A stretch of DNA of 33,015 nt from an uncultured Bacteroides sp. (GCA_944322285.1 CALUOR010000039.1:1-33015), one strand, 5' to 3'; shown: positions 1 through 8,317, counted from the stretch's first letter. The notes: generated from the letters alone by a model not told the origin. Numbers and translations are program-made.

Positions 1-79
1 TAAGTTAATAAAAATCAGAGATATGCGCAACTTTTTAAACATAATTCTCAAACCAAATTAATTCCGCCAACGGGTAAGG

Positions 80-1210
80 CTACTCTACAAACATCAGGTC
101 GCTGATGATGCCGTCCGAGGTAAAGATGCCTTCGCGTGTCAGACGCAGATGGTTGTTATATACCTCTAGTTTCCGGCTTTTCAAGTAGGGTGCAGCCATG
201 CGTTGACAATAAGTAAAGAGCCGAGATCCAAATAGGTTTTCAAGCAAGCTTAAATCAATTCCCTCACGAGTGCGTAGTGATGTCATTATGCGCTCGTTGT
301 ATTGGGTATCTAGACTTAAGACCTCTTTCTCATACACTCTCCTTCCTTGATTCAGCGCACGGATATATTCCTCTAAGGAAGCAATGTTCCATTCACGACT
401 TTGTGTGTCGAACGAGTGGGCGGATGGGCCGCATCCTAAGTAAGGAATCCCTTGCCAATAAGACCGGTTGTGACGTGAGTATCGTTCAGGTTTGCAAAAA
501 TTGGAAATCTCGTAATGCTCGTACCCCGTTTTGGCAAGGACGTCCATAAGCATGGCAAAAAATTGTATGCTACGCTCTTCATCTACTTCGTGCACCCGGT
601 CAGCTTTTAGCAGGCGATAGAGTGGCGTTCCCTCTTCGTATGTCAGGTGATAAGCTGACAGGTGCTCTACGTCAAGACTTACGGCTTGGCGCAAATCTCG
701 TGCCCATTGTTTGTTCGTTTCACCCGGCAAACCGTAAATGAGGTCAATGCTGATGTTGTTTAATCCCAGTCTTCTGCACCGCTCAACTGCCTCTATAGCT
801 TGGTGGGCCGTATGCCGGCGGTTTAGCAGCTTTAGCATACTGTCGTCAAAAGTTTGTATGCCCATGCTGATGCGATTGAATGGTAGCTCGCGCAGCATGT
901 TTACATACTCTTCGGTCAGATCGTCCGGATTAGCTTCTAATGTGATTTCCCGACATGTCTTCATGCCATATGTTTGTCCGATGGTGTCAAATATCAATCT
1001 GAAGTTGTCTTCATTAAGCCTCGAAGGTGTCCCACCGCCAAAGTATATAGTCTCGACTTCATTTCCTTTTAGATAATCTTTGCGCATCCTCAGTTCTTTG
1101 CATAGCGCCTGCACGTATGCTTCTTTTAGCTCTTCGTGTGTGGTAGAGTAAAAGTCACAATAGATGCACCGCGTCTTGCAAAACGGGATATGAATATAGA
1201 TGCCTGCCAT
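80..1210 (-). CDS. hemW: Radical SAM heme chaperone HemW (coproporphyrinogen oxidase-like)
   Basis: This is a radical SAM protein of the HemW group, which binds heme and delivers it to respiratory enzymes. The group is often mis-annotated as oxygen-independent coproporphyrinogen III oxidase. The N-terminus reads MAGIYIHIPFCKTRCIYCDF, giving the CX3CX2C cluster that binds the 4Fe-4S centre. It is followed by the SAM-binding GGGTPS motif and a HemW-type C-terminal half, 376 residues in all, normal for the family. The open frame extends 49 codons further upstream, but that stretch has no family similarity and covers the promoter, so the ATG at 1210 is preferred. It is transcribed divergently from lipB. 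The lack of the extra N-terminal cysteine region of true HemN favours HemW; function is inferred from family. Confidence 0.93.
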   Translation of the reverse strand: MAGIYIHIPFCKTRCIYCDFYSTTHEELKEAYVQALCKELRMRKDYLKGNEVETIYFGGGTPSRLNEDNFRLIFDTIGQTYGMKTCREITLEANPDDLTEEYVNMLRELPFNRISMGIQTFDDSMLKLLNRRHTAHQAIEAVERCRRLGLNNISIDLIYGLPGETNKQWARDLRQAVSLDVEHLSAYHLTYEEGTPLYRLLKADRVHEVDEERSIQFFAMLMDVLAKTGYEHYEISNFCKPERYSRHNRSYWQGIPYLGCGPSAHSFDTQSREWNIASLEEYIRALNQGRRVYEKEVLSLDTQYNERIMTSLRTREGIDLSLLENLFGSRLFTYCQRMAAPYLKSRKLEVYNNHLRLTREGIFTSDGIISDLMFVE

Positions 1211-1278
1211 GTATCGTTGCGTATTTTTTGTACGATGAACAAATTTAGGTGAATGAGCTTCTTTGCATATCGCGAAGA

Positions 1279-1310
1279 CAAAGATACGCAGAAATTGCGA
1301 ATGCGCCAAA
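1279..1310 (-). promoter_or_regulatory. Bacteroides-type promoter of hemW
   Basis: On the minus strand a TTTG box (1310-1307) is followed after exactly 20 bases by TATCTTTG (1286-1279). This matches the Bacteroides primary-sigma consensus TTTG-N19-21-TAnnTTTG and leaves a leader of roughly 65 bases before the ATG at 1210. A second TAnnTTTG box (1247-1240) lies nearer the gene but lacks a -33 partner. Confidence 0.75.
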
Positions 1311-1349
1311 TGAACAGAGAAGCTTGAGAATTTTCTTTGCCGACCCTGT

Positions 1350-1381
1350 TGTGTCATTTTAAAAAAAAAGCAGTATCTTTG
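1350..1381 (+). promoter_or_regulatory. Promoter of lipB, abutting its start codon
   Basis: A perfect TATCTTTG box lies at 1374-1381, with a weak -33-like TGTG at 1350-1353, 20 bases upstream. The box ends only 4 bases before the lipB ATG at 1386. Transcription from it would begin at or inside the start codon, implying a leaderless message. Confidence 0.6.
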
Positions 1382-1385
1382 CCGT

Positions 1386-2048
1386 ATGAATGAGTTGACG
1401 ATAGAAGATTGGGGCCTTGTCCCCTACGCTGATGCCTGGGAAAGGCAAAGACGTTGTTTTGACGAAACGTTGGAGGCCGTTGCGCGAAACATTGTCCGTC
1501 CCGCGCGTATTGTGCTGTGCGAGCATCCCCACGTCTACACCCTGGGGCGCAGCGGCAAGGAAGCCAACATGCTGCTTGGCGAGGAGCAACTGGAGCGCAT
1601 CGGGGCGACGTACTACCACATCGACCGCGGGGGCGACATCACTTACCACGGCCCGGGGCAGCTGGTGTGCTATCCCATCCTCTACTTGGAGGATTTTCGC
1701 TTGGGGCTGAAGGCTTATGTGCATGTGTTGGAGGAAGCCGTTATCCGCGTGTGCGCTTCGTATGGCATTGCATCGGGGCGTGTGGACGGAGCCACGGGTG
1801 TCTGGCTGGAAGGCGATACGTCCCGTGCCCGCAAGGTGTGCGCCATTGGTGTCCGCAGCAGCCACTTCGTTACCATGCACGGCCTGGCGTTGAACGTCAA
1901 CACCGACCTGCGCTACTTCAGCTACATCCATCCCTGCGGCTTTGTGGACAAAGGGGTGACGTCGCTTCAAAAAGAATTGGGGCGCGAGGTGCCGATGGGG
2001 GAGGTGAAGGAGCGGCTTTGCGGCGAGTTGTGTGGCCTGCTGCGGTAA
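1386..2048 (+). CDS. lipB: Octanoyl-[ACP]:protein N-octanoyltransferase LipB
   Basis: LipB moves octanoyl from acyl carrier protein onto the lipoyl domains of 2-oxoacid dehydrogenases and the glycine cleavage H protein, the first step of lipoate synthesis in the cytoplasm. The family signature RGGDITYHGPGQ is at residues 81-92. The catalytic Lys150 (ARKVCAIGVR) and Cys184 (HPCGFVDKGVTSL) are both present. At 220 residues it is full length. The ATG at 1386 gives an N-terminus that lines up with other LipB proteins (ELTIEDWGLVPY). It diverges from hemW and is followed by a toxin-antitoxin pair inserted before pheT. Base composition rises in GC within the gene, but nothing looks broken. Confidence 0.96.
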   Translation: MNELTIEDWGLVPYADAWERQRRCFDETLEAVARNIVRPARIVLCEHPHVYTLGRSGKEANMLLGEEQLERIGATYYHIDRGGDITYHGPGQLVCYPILYLEDFRLGLKAYVHVLEEAVIRVCASYGIASGRVDGATGVWLEGDTSRARKVCAIGVRSSHFVTMHGLALNVNTDLRYFSYIHPCGFVDKGVTSLQKELGREVPMGEVKERLCGELCGLLR

Positions 2049-2082
2049 TAGGCGAAATCTTTGTCACGCAAGTTCATTCCTT

Positions 2083-2133
2083 CGTTTTTTTGCCCCCGCG
2101 TTTCTCTAAACAAAAAAATCTAATTACCTTTGC
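2083..2133 (+). repeat. Duplicated promoter segment, copy 1 (drives the toxin-antitoxin pair)
   Basis: This 51-base segment runs from CGTTTTTTTGCCCCC to TACCTTTGC and matches 2729-2779 at about 48 of 52 aligned positions. The -7 box TACCTTTG lies at 2125-2132, with TTTC 20 bases upstream at 2101-2104. The antitoxin ATG follows 29 bases after the box. The matching copy precedes pheT. Confidence 0.85.
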
Positions 2134-2161
2134 AAAGCATAAAAATTATCAATGACTGTCT

Positions 2162-2422
2162 ATGAAAGTTTCCGAACCTATGGCCACATACGGCACCCAA
2201 TCAATGAATGTCTTGAAAAATAACTTGATAGCTTCGGTCAAAGCATCTAAGGATGAGAAAAAACTCCAAGCCTGCATGGAGCTGCTTCAAGAGGAGGATA
2301 TGCCTTGCCGATTTACGGAAGAAGAATTGGATGAGGAAATAAGGCTTGCCGAGGCGGGCGGATATGCACCTCAAGAAGATGTTGAGAATATGTTTCAAAA
2401 GTGGGGCGTATGCGTGAAGTAA
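2162..2422 (+). CDS. Putative antitoxin of a RelE/ParE-type toxin-antitoxin pair
   Basis: This small 86-residue protein overlaps the start of a RelE/ParE-like toxin, which is the usual antitoxin position. The C-terminal half is acidic and helical (FTEEELDEEIRLAEAGGYA, then EDVENMFQKW), resembling the toxin-binding tail of many RelB/ParD-like antitoxins. The N-terminal half has no DNA-binding fold I can name. An alternative start is the second methionine (MATYGTQ, 2180). The gene has its own TACCTTTG promoter. Role as antitoxin is inferred from position, size and tail, not from a recognised family. Confidence 0.7.
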   Translation: MKVSEPMATYGTQSMNVLKNNLIASVKASKDEKKLQACMELLQEEDMPCRFTEEELDEEIRLAEAGGYAPQEDVENMFQKWGVCVK

Positions 2423-2700
2423 GATGGAGCGTGAGGGCGCAAAGACGCTTTGATGAAATAGCTTCTTGGTATTCTTTAAATGTTGGTGAAAAAGCAGCGA
2501 TGAATTTTGCCTCGGATGTTTATGATGTGGTAAAAACGTTGGCACATTCACCCGGTATAGGGATATCGGATACGCGAAGAAGCAGTGCAAAAACGAACTA
2601 TTTTACATTTTTGATTCACCCTAAATATCGGGTCGTTTATCGTTATACTAAAACGAGATTATATATTGTGACGCTTTATGCCACAATGATGAATAGATGA
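2410..2700 (+). CDS. RelE/ParE family toxin
   Basis: The protein has the compact RelE/ParE layout: MREVRWSVRAQRRFDEIASWY at the N-terminus (strand then long helix) and a C-terminal sheet with HPKYRVVYRYTKTRLYIVTLY. RelE members cut mRNA in the ribosome, while ParE members poison gyrase. The conserved Tyr/Arg-rich C-terminus fits the fold but does not decide between them. The ATG at 2410 is preferred over the GTG at 2401. It overlaps the antitoxin stop by 13 bases, so the two are translationally coupled. At 96 residues it is normal length. The pair sits between lipB and pheT, inside a duplicated promoter segment. Confidence 0.85.
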   Translation: MREVRWSVRAQRRFDEIASWYSLNVGEKAAMNFASDVYDVVKTLAHSPGIGISDTRRSSAKTNYFTFLIHPKYRVVYRYTKTRLYIVTLYATMMNR

Positions 2701-2728
2701 TAATGAATCCAGAGCACTCATCTTTCTC

Positions 2729-2779
2729 CGTTTTTTGCCCCCTGCGTTTCTCCAAACAAAAAAATCTTATTACCTTTGC
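2729..2779 (+). repeat. Duplicated promoter segment, copy 2 (drives pheT)
   Basis: This 51-base segment nearly matches 2083-2133, including the shared AAACAAAAAAATCT core and the TACCTTTG box (2771-2778). The pheT ATG follows 36 bases after the box. The two copies form direct repeats flanking the toxin-antitoxin genes. Confidence 0.85.
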
Positions 2780-2814
2780 GGGTCAAAAACTGATAATAAC
2801 AAAAAACATAGAAT

Positions 2815-5280
2815 ATGAATATCTCTTATAATTGGCTGAAAGAGTATGTAGACTTCGACCTTACGCCGGACGAAGTGGCTGCGGCGCTCACCTCCATCGG
2901 ACTGGAGACGGGCGGCGTGGAAGAGGTGCAGAGCATCAAAGGCGGATTGGAAGGACTGGTCATCGGCGAAGTGCTGACTTGTGTGCCTCACCCCAACTCC
3001 GACCATATGCACGTCACGACCGTGAACCTGGGCGACGGGGGAGAACCCGTACAGATAGTATGCGGCGCGCCCAACGTGGCCGCTGGGCAAAAGGTTGTCG
3101 TGGCTACGATGGGCACCAAATTGTATGATGGGGATGAATGCTTCACCATCAAGAAATCTAAATTGCGCGGCGTGGAGTCCAACGGCATGATTTGCGCCGA
3201 GGACGAAATAGGCATTGGCACTGACCATGCGGGCATCATCGTGCTGCCCCAGGATGTCGTGCCCGGCACTTTGGCTAAAGATTATTACAACATCAAGAGC
3301 GACTATGTGCTGGAGGTGGACATCACGCCCAATCGTGCGGACGCCTGCTCGCACTACGGCGTGGCGCGCGACCTCTACGCCTGGCTTGTGCAGAACGGAC
3401 GCCAAGCCACTTTGCGCCGTCCCTCAGTAGACGCTTTCCGAGTAGAGAACCATGACCTGGACATCGACGTGCAGGTGGAAAACACGGAGGCGTGTCCCCA
3501 CTATGCGGGCGTCACCGTGAAAGGCGTCACCGTGAAGGAAAGCCCCGAATGGTTGCAAGAAAAGCTGCGTGTCATCGGCCTGCGTCCTATTAATAATGTG
3601 GTGGACGTGACCAACTACATCGTACACGCCTTCGGTCAGCCCCTGCACTGCTTTGATGCGGACACTATCAAAGGCGGGGCGGTCATCGTGAAGACTATGC
3701 CGCAAGGCACTCCGTTCGTCACGCTGGACGGCGTGGAACGCAAGTTGGACGAACGCGACCTCATGATATGTAACCGCGAGGAACCGATGTGTATCGCGGG
3801 CGTTTTCGGAGGACTTGACTCCGGCTCTACAGAGCGGACGAAGGACGTTTTCCTGGAAAGTGCTTATTTCCATCCCACATGGGTGCGCAAGACGGCACGC
3901 CGCCACGGGCTGAACACGGACGCCTCCTTCCGCTTCGAGCGCGGCATAGATCCTAACAGCGTCCTCTATTGCCTCAAACTGGCCGCTCTCATGGTGAAGG
4001 AATTGGCCGGAGGCACTATCTCCTCCGAGATAAAGGATATATGTGTGCGAGAGTTCCCGCCTTTCCGTGTGGAGCTTTCCTATGCGTATGTACATGGACT
4101 GGTGGGCAAGGAAATCCCCGCGGACACCATCAAGAGCATTGTGCGCAGCCTAGAGATGGACATCGTCGGCGAGACGCCTGAAGGACTGACCCTCGACGTG
4201 CCCGCCTACCGCGTGGACGTGCAGCGCCCATGTGACGTTGTGGAAGACATTCTCCGCATCTACGGATATAATAATGTAGAGATACCCACCGCGTTGAAGT
4301 CCAGTCTCACCACGAAGGGCGAGCACGACACGTCCAACGAACTCCAGAACCTCGTGTCGGAACAGCTCGTGGGGTGCGGATTCAACGAGATACTGAACAA
4401 CTCCCTCACCAAGGCCGCTTATTATGACGGATTGGACAGTTATCCTCAGGAGAATTTGGTGCGCCTGCTCAATCCGCTCAGTTCCGACCTGAACGTCCTG
4501 CGCCAAACGCTCCTCTTCGGAGGCTTGGAGAGCATCGTGCGCAACGCCAACCGCAAGAACGCCGACCTGAAATTCTTCGAATTCGGAAATTGCTATTATT
4601 ACCGTGCCGATAAGAAGAATCCTGAGAAAGCCTTGGCTCCCTATTCGGAAAGCCTGCACATGGCTCTGTGGGTGACGGGCAAGCGGGTGATCAACTCGTG
4701 GGCGCATCCGGACGAGGACAGCTCAGTGTACGAGTTGAAGGCTTATGTGGAGAACATCTTCCTGCGCCTGGGACTTGATATGCGTTCGCTGGTAGTAGGA
4801 AACCTGACCAACGACATCTATGCCGCCGCTCTCAGTATTGACACGCGTGGAGGCAAACGTTTGGCTACATTGGGTGTAGTGACACGCAAGATACTGAAGG
4901 CTATGGACATTGAGAACGAGGTGTACTATGCCGAACTGAATTGGGGCGAGTTGATGAAGGCCGTGCGTACCCATAAGGTGAGCTACACGGAGCTGACCAA
5001 GTTCCCCGCCGTGAAGCGCGACCTTGCCTTACTCATCGACAAGAAAGTACAGTTTGCCGAGATAGAACGTATCGCCTACGAGACGGAGAAGAAGCTCTTG
5101 AAGAACGTGGAACTTTTCGACGTGTACGAGGGCAAGAACCTGGAGGCCGGCAAGAAGAGCTATGCCGTAAGCTTCACCCTGCAAGACGAGAACGCCACGC
5201 TGAACGACAAGCAGATAGACAAAATCATGCAGAAGCTCATCACCAACCTACAGAGCAAGCTGGATGCGAAGCTTCGCTGA
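2815..5280 (+). CDS. pheT: Phenylalanine--tRNA ligase beta subunit
   Basis: This is the beta chain of the cytoplasmic alpha2-beta2 enzyme that charges tRNA-Phe. It starts MNISYNWLKEYVDF, typical of the family. An OB-fold tRNA-binding domain follows at about residues 40-150 (VIGEVLTCVPHPNSDHMHV and IVCGAPNV). The B3/B4 editing domain is at about 210-400 (RPINNVVDVTNYI, CFDAD, and HGLNTDASFRFERGID). A B5 domain follows, then a catalytic-like core. The C-terminal anticodon-binding FDX-ACB domain is at about 728-820 (FPAVKRDLALLID). Length 821 matches Bacteroides PheT. The alpha subunit gene is not in this window. It has its own TACCTTTG promoter and is probably co-transcribed with the YebC-family gene 54 bases downstream. 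Confidence 0.98.
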   Translation: MNISYNWLKEYVDFDLTPDEVAAALTSIGLETGGVEEVQSIKGGLEGLVIGEVLTCVPHPNSDHMHVTTVNLGDGGEPVQIVCGAPNVAAGQKVVVATMGTKLYDGDECFTIKKSKLRGVESNGMICAEDEIGIGTDHAGIIVLPQDVVPGTLAKDYYNIKSDYVLEVDITPNRADACSHYGVARDLYAWLVQNGRQATLRRPSVDAFRVENHDLDIDVQVENTEACPHYAGVTVKGVTVKESPEWLQEKLRVIGLRPINNVVDVTNYIVHAFGQPLHCFDADTIKGGAVIVKTMPQGTPFVTLDGVERKLDERDLMICNREEPMCIAGVFGGLDSGSTERTKDVFLESAYFHPTWVRKTARRHGLNTDASFRFERGIDPNSVLYCLKLAALMVKELAGGTISSEIKDICVREFPPFRVELSYAYVHGLVGKEIPADTIKSIVRSLEMDIVGETPEGLTLDVPAYRVDVQRPCDVVEDILRIYGYNNVEIPTALKSSLTTKGEHDTSNELQNLVSEQLVGCGFNEILNNSLTKAAYYDGLDSYPQENLVRLLNPLSSDLNVLRQTLLFGGLESIVRNANRKNADLKFFEFGNCYYYRADKKNPEKALAPYSESLHMALWVTGKRVINSWAHPDEDSSVYELKAYVENIFLRLGLDMRSLVVGNLTNDIYAAALSIDTRGGKRLATLGVVTRKILKAMDIENEVYYAELNWGELMKAVRTHKVSYTELTKFPAVKRDLALLIDKKVQFAEIERIAYETEKKLLKNVELFDVYEGKNLEAGKKSYAVSFTLQDENATLNDKQIDKIMQKLITNLQSKLDAKLR

Positions 5281-5334
5281 TTATTTTTTGAAGATTAATA
5301 CATATATAATACATCAAATTAAAATCTTATTCCA

Positions 5335-6072
5335 ATGGGAAGAGCGTTTGAATATAGAAAAGCTACAAAGCTGAAAAGATGGGGCCACATGGCCAAAACA
5401 TTTACACGTTTGGGCAAACAAATCGCTATCGCCGTGAAGGCGGGTGGTCCTGAACCCGAGAACAATCCGACGCTGCGTTCGGTCATAGCTACCTGCAAGC
5501 GTGAGAACATGCCGAAGGACAACATCGAGCGTGCCATTAAGAACGCCATGGGCAAGGACCAGAGCGACTACAAGGGCATGACTTACGAAGGATACGGTCC
5601 TCACGGCGTGGCTGTATTCGTAGATACGCTGACCGACAACACTACCCGCACCGTGGCCGATGTGCGCTCGGTATTCAACAAGTTCGGGGGCAACCTGGGC
5701 ACCACCGGCTCGTTGGCTTTCCTCTTCGACCACAAGTGCGTGTTCACCTTCAAGCGGAAAGATGGCATGGACATGGACGAATTCATCCTCGACATGATAG
5801 ACTATGACGTGGACGAAGAATATGACGAAGACCCCGAAGAAGGCACCATCACCATCTACGGTGACCCCAAAAGCTACGCCGCCATTCAGAAGCACTTGGA
5901 AGAACAAGGCATGGAGGACGTGGGAGGCGAGTTCACTTACATCCCCAACGACCTGAAAGATGTCACGCCCGAACAACGCGAGACCATCAATAAAATGGTA
6001 GAACGCCTGGAGGAGTTTGATGACGTGCAGACGGTGTACACCAACATGAAGCCCGAGGAAGGAGGCGAATAA
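5335..6072 (+). CDS. YebC/PmpR family protein (probable translation/regulatory factor)
   Basis: YebC/TACO1-family proteins were long called transcriptional regulators; recent work links them to relief of ribosome stalling at proline-rich sequences. The N-terminal signature is present in its Bacteroidetes form (MGRAFEYRKATKLKRWGHMA), as are NPTLRSVIATCKRENMPKDN and EGYGPHGVAVFVD, followed by TGSLAFLF. Length 245 is normal. It lies 54 bases after pheT with no promoter box in the gap, so it is probably in the same operon. The association with an aminoacyl-tRNA ligase gene fits a translation role, but that is inference. Confidence 0.93.
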   Translation: MGRAFEYRKATKLKRWGHMAKTFTRLGKQIAIAVKAGGPEPENNPTLRSVIATCKRENMPKDNIERAIKNAMGKDQSDYKGMTYEGYGPHGVAVFVDTLTDNTTRTVADVRSVFNKFGGNLGTTGSLAFLFDHKCVFTFKRKDGMDMDEFILDMIDYDVDEEYDEDPEEGTITIYGDPKSYAAIQKHLEEQGMEDVGGEFTYIPNDLKDVTPEQRETINKMVERLEEFDDVQTVYTNMKPEEGGE

Positions 6073-6076
6073 AGAC

Positions 6077-6322
6077 ATGACGTATCGGTATAAGACGCAC
6101 GGCACGTGCAGCACGGACATCGACTTGGTGGTGGAGGACGGCATTTTGAAGGACGTGGAGTTTTGGGGTGGGTGCAACGGAAACCTGCAAGGCATCTCGC
6201 GTCTGGTCAAAGGTATGCGCGTGGAAGACATCATCAAGCGTCTGGAAGGCATACGGTGTGGTATGAAAACTACTTCGTGCCCCGACCAGCTCTGTCAAGC
6301 CCTGCACGCCATGGGCTATTGA
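6077..6322 (+). CDS. TSCPD domain-containing protein (TIGR03905 type)
   Basis: This 81-residue protein has the short TSCPD fold: MTYRYKTHGTCSTDIDLVVE at the start, GGCNGNLQGISRLVKGM in the middle and the diagnostic TTSCPDQLCQAL near the end. Conserved cysteines in GTCS, GGCNGN and TSCPD suggest metal or thiol chemistry. The same domain is found at the C-terminus of some class II ribonucleotide reductases, but the stand-alone function is unknown. It begins 4 bases after the YebC-family stop and ends 7 bases before the Nramp gene, so it is clearly part of the operon. Confidence 0.85.
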   Translation: MTYRYKTHGTCSTDIDLVVEDGILKDVEFWGGCNGNLQGISRLVKGMRVEDIIKRLEGIRCGMKTTSCPDQLCQALHAMGY

Positions 6323-6329
6323 TAATGGT

Positions 6330-7589
6330 ATGAAGAATATTCTGAAAGACCTGCGCCGCAAGGATCATAAACGGTATTTGGGTGGGCTCGACCTCTTCCG
6401 CTACATCGGACCGGGATTGCTCGTTACGGTGGGTTTTATCGACCCGGGCAACTGGGCATCGAACTTTGCGGCGGGGTCCGAATTTGGCTACGCTTTGTTG
6501 TGGGTGGTGACACTCTCCACGGTGATGCTCATCATCCTGCAACACAACGTGGCTCACTTGGGCATCGTCACCGGGCTTTGCCTCTCCGAAGCCGCCACGA
6601 AGTACACATCCGCATGGGTGTCTCGTCCTATATTGGGTACGGCGGTGTTAGCAAGTATTTCTACTTCATTAGCCGAGATTTTGGGCGGGGCTATTGCTTT
6701 GGAGATGTTGTTCGGTGTGCCTATCGGGTGGGGTGCAATACTTACTACGGCGTTTGTGGTGGTGATGCTTTTCACCAATTCTTATAGGCGTATCGAGCGG
6801 GCCATTATCGGATTTGTATCCGTTATTGGTCTTTCGTTTATTTACGAACTCTTCTTAGTCGAGGTCGATTGGCCTGCCGTTACCCGTGCGTGGCTCACTC
6901 CTTCGTTGCCCGAAGGTAGCCTGTTGGTGGTGATGAGCGTATTGGGAGCCGTGGTGATGCCTCATAACTTGTTTCTTCACTCCGAGGTGGTGCAGAGCCG
7001 CGAGTTTAATAAACGGGACGATGCTTCTATCCGGCGTGCGCTGAAGTACGAGTTGTTCGATACCCTTTTCTCTATGTTTGTTGGTTGGGCCATCAATAGT
7101 GCCATGATACTTTTGGCCGCTTCCACTTTCTTTCAGGCGGGCGTAGAAGTAGAAGAGTTACAGCAAGCCAAGTCTTTGCTTGAACCTCTGTTGGGAAGTA
7201 ATGCCGGAGTGGTGTTTGCGTTGGCGTTGCTCTTGGCGGGGGTGTCATCCACCATTACTAGCGGAATGGCGGGCGGTTCCATCTTTGCGGGCATGTTCGG
7301 TGAGTCCTATCACATCAAGGACAGCCATTCGCAGGTGGGCGTGGCGCTTTCGTTGGGCATTGCTCTGCTCTTGATATTTTTCATAGGCGACCCCTTCAAA
7401 GGCTTGCTCGTATCTCAGATGGTGCTCAGCATCCAGTTGCCTTTTACGGTATTTTTGCAGGTCTACTTGACTTCTTCACACCGGGTGATGGGCGTGTATG
7501 CCAATAGCCGATGGAGTACTTTTGTGTTGTATACCATAGCGGGCGTGGTGACTGCGCTCAATGTAATGTTATTGTTTTCAATGTGCTAA
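6330..7589 (+). CDS. mntH: Nramp family divalent metal (Mn2+/Fe2+) transporter
   Basis: This inner-membrane transporter should import Mn2+ or Fe2+ with protons. The metal-site motifs are intact: DPGNW in TM1 (Asp38 and Asn41) and MPHNLFLHS in TM6 (Met210). About eleven hydrophobic segments are visible over 419 residues, the usual size for Nramp/MntH. It starts 7 bases after the TSCPD gene and ends the apparent pheT operon. No MntR-like operator is evident because there is no separate promoter. Substrate choice between Mn and Fe cannot be read from sequence; the symbol is by family. Confidence 0.92.
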   Translation: MKNILKDLRRKDHKRYLGGLDLFRYIGPGLLVTVGFIDPGNWASNFAAGSEFGYALLWVVTLSTVMLIILQHNVAHLGIVTGLCLSEAATKYTSAWVSRPILGTAVLASISTSLAEILGGAIALEMLFGVPIGWGAILTTAFVVVMLFTNSYRRIERAIIGFVSVIGLSFIYELFLVEVDWPAVTRAWLTPSLPEGSLLVVMSVLGAVVMPHNLFLHSEVVQSREFNKRDDASIRRALKYELFDTLFSMFVGWAINSAMILLAASTFFQAGVEVEELQQAKSLLEPLLGSNAGVVFALALLLAGVSSTITSGMAGGSIFAGMFGESYHIKDSHSQVGVALSLGIALLLIFFIGDPFKGLLVSQMVLSIQLPFTVFLQVYLTSSHRVMGVYANSRWSTFVLYTIAGVVTALNVMLLFSMC

Positions 7590-7618
7590 TGCCCTGCGGT
7601 ATGGGAACACATTGCCAC

Positions 7619-7672
7619 AAACACAGCGCAGCCCAATTAGCGCATTGGCACATTAGCATATTAGCACATTAA
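7619..7672 (+). repeat. 54-base dispersed intergenic repeat, copy 1
   Basis: This segment begins AAACACAGCGCAGCCCAATT and ends with a run of near-repeats of ACATTAGC/ATATTAGC. It matches 27468-27521 at 52 of 54 positions in the same orientation. It lies between the Nramp stop and the next gene, in non-coding sequence. Function is unknown. Confidence 0.85.
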
Positions 7673-7685
7673 TTATCATTTATAT

Positions 7686-8168
7686 ATGGAGTTAGAAGAC
7701 AGAGTAAAACAAGCCGTAGAGATGTTTATGAGCGGGTACAATTGTTGCCAGTCTGTGGTGGTACCCTTTGCCGACATGTACGGCTACACGCGTGAACAAG
7801 CCCTGCACATGTCCGCCTCGTTTGGCGCGGGTATCGGGCGTATGCGCATGACGTGTGGGGCTGCTTGCGGACTCTTCATGTTGGCCGGGCTGGAGAAGTG
7901 CGCCCTTGAGGGGAGCGACCGGGCAAGTAAGTCGGCCAACTATGCCTTGGTGCAGCAACTGGCCGCAGAGTTCAAGCGGAGGAACGGCACCCTGATATGT
8001 GCCGAGTTGTTGGGCATCAAGAAGCCCGAAACGGCCAACCTCAATTCCGAAGCCTCCGAGCGCACCCCCCAATACTATGCCAAGCGGCCTTGTCCGCGTA
8101 TGGTGGAGTGTGCCGCTTCCATTTGGGCCGAACATCTCTCCGCCAAGGCCGTTCAAGAAGAAAAATAG
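7686..8168 (+). CDS. C_GCAxxG_C_C family protein
   Basis: This 160-residue protein belongs to the cysteine-rich C_GCAxxG_C_C family, found near redox proteins but without a settled function. It opens with ELEDRVKQAVEMFMSGYNCC (Cys20, Cys21), has CGAACG at residues 57-62, and later single cysteines in TLICAEL, RPCPRMV and ECAAS. It has no signal peptide or membrane segment, so it is cytoplasmic. No TAnnTTTG box lies just upstream; the preceding 96 bases hold the 54-base repeat. Redox or metal binding through the cysteines is an inference. Confidence 0.85.
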   Translation: MELEDRVKQAVEMFMSGYNCCQSVVVPFADMYGYTREQALHMSASFGAGIGRMRMTCGAACGLFMLAGLEKCALEGSDRASKSANYALVQQLAAEFKRRNGTLICAELLGIKKPETANLNSEASERTPQYYAKRPCPRMVECAASIWAEHLSAKAVQEEK

Positions 8169-8242
8169 GACGATTTTGCTTCTTTTTCTTACATCTTCAG
8201 GAAAAAATAACTCAACAATGTGCTAAATAACATAAAAATACG

Positions 8243-8250
8243 TATCTTTG
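8243..8250 (+). promoter_or_regulatory. Promoter -7 box of the winged-helix gene
   Basis: A TATCTTTG box lies 67 bases before the ATG at 8318. The leader contains an inverted repeat, ATAAAACC paired with GGTTTTAT, that could fold just ahead of the gene. Confidence 0.65.
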
Positions 8251-8317
8251 CAAGCGAAATAAAACCTTAACACGCATGTGAGGTTTGGTTTTATAGCATG
8301 TCTAACTAAAATTTTGA

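Noticed and set aside
1211-1357. 49-codon N-terminal extension of hemW
   Set aside because: It covers both promoter boxes and has no HemW similarity; the ATG at 1210 gives the normal N-terminus.
1359-1970. 203-codon frame antisense to lipB
   Set aside because: It lies opposite a certain gene, shows no protein family pattern, and reflects GC-rich third positions of lipB.
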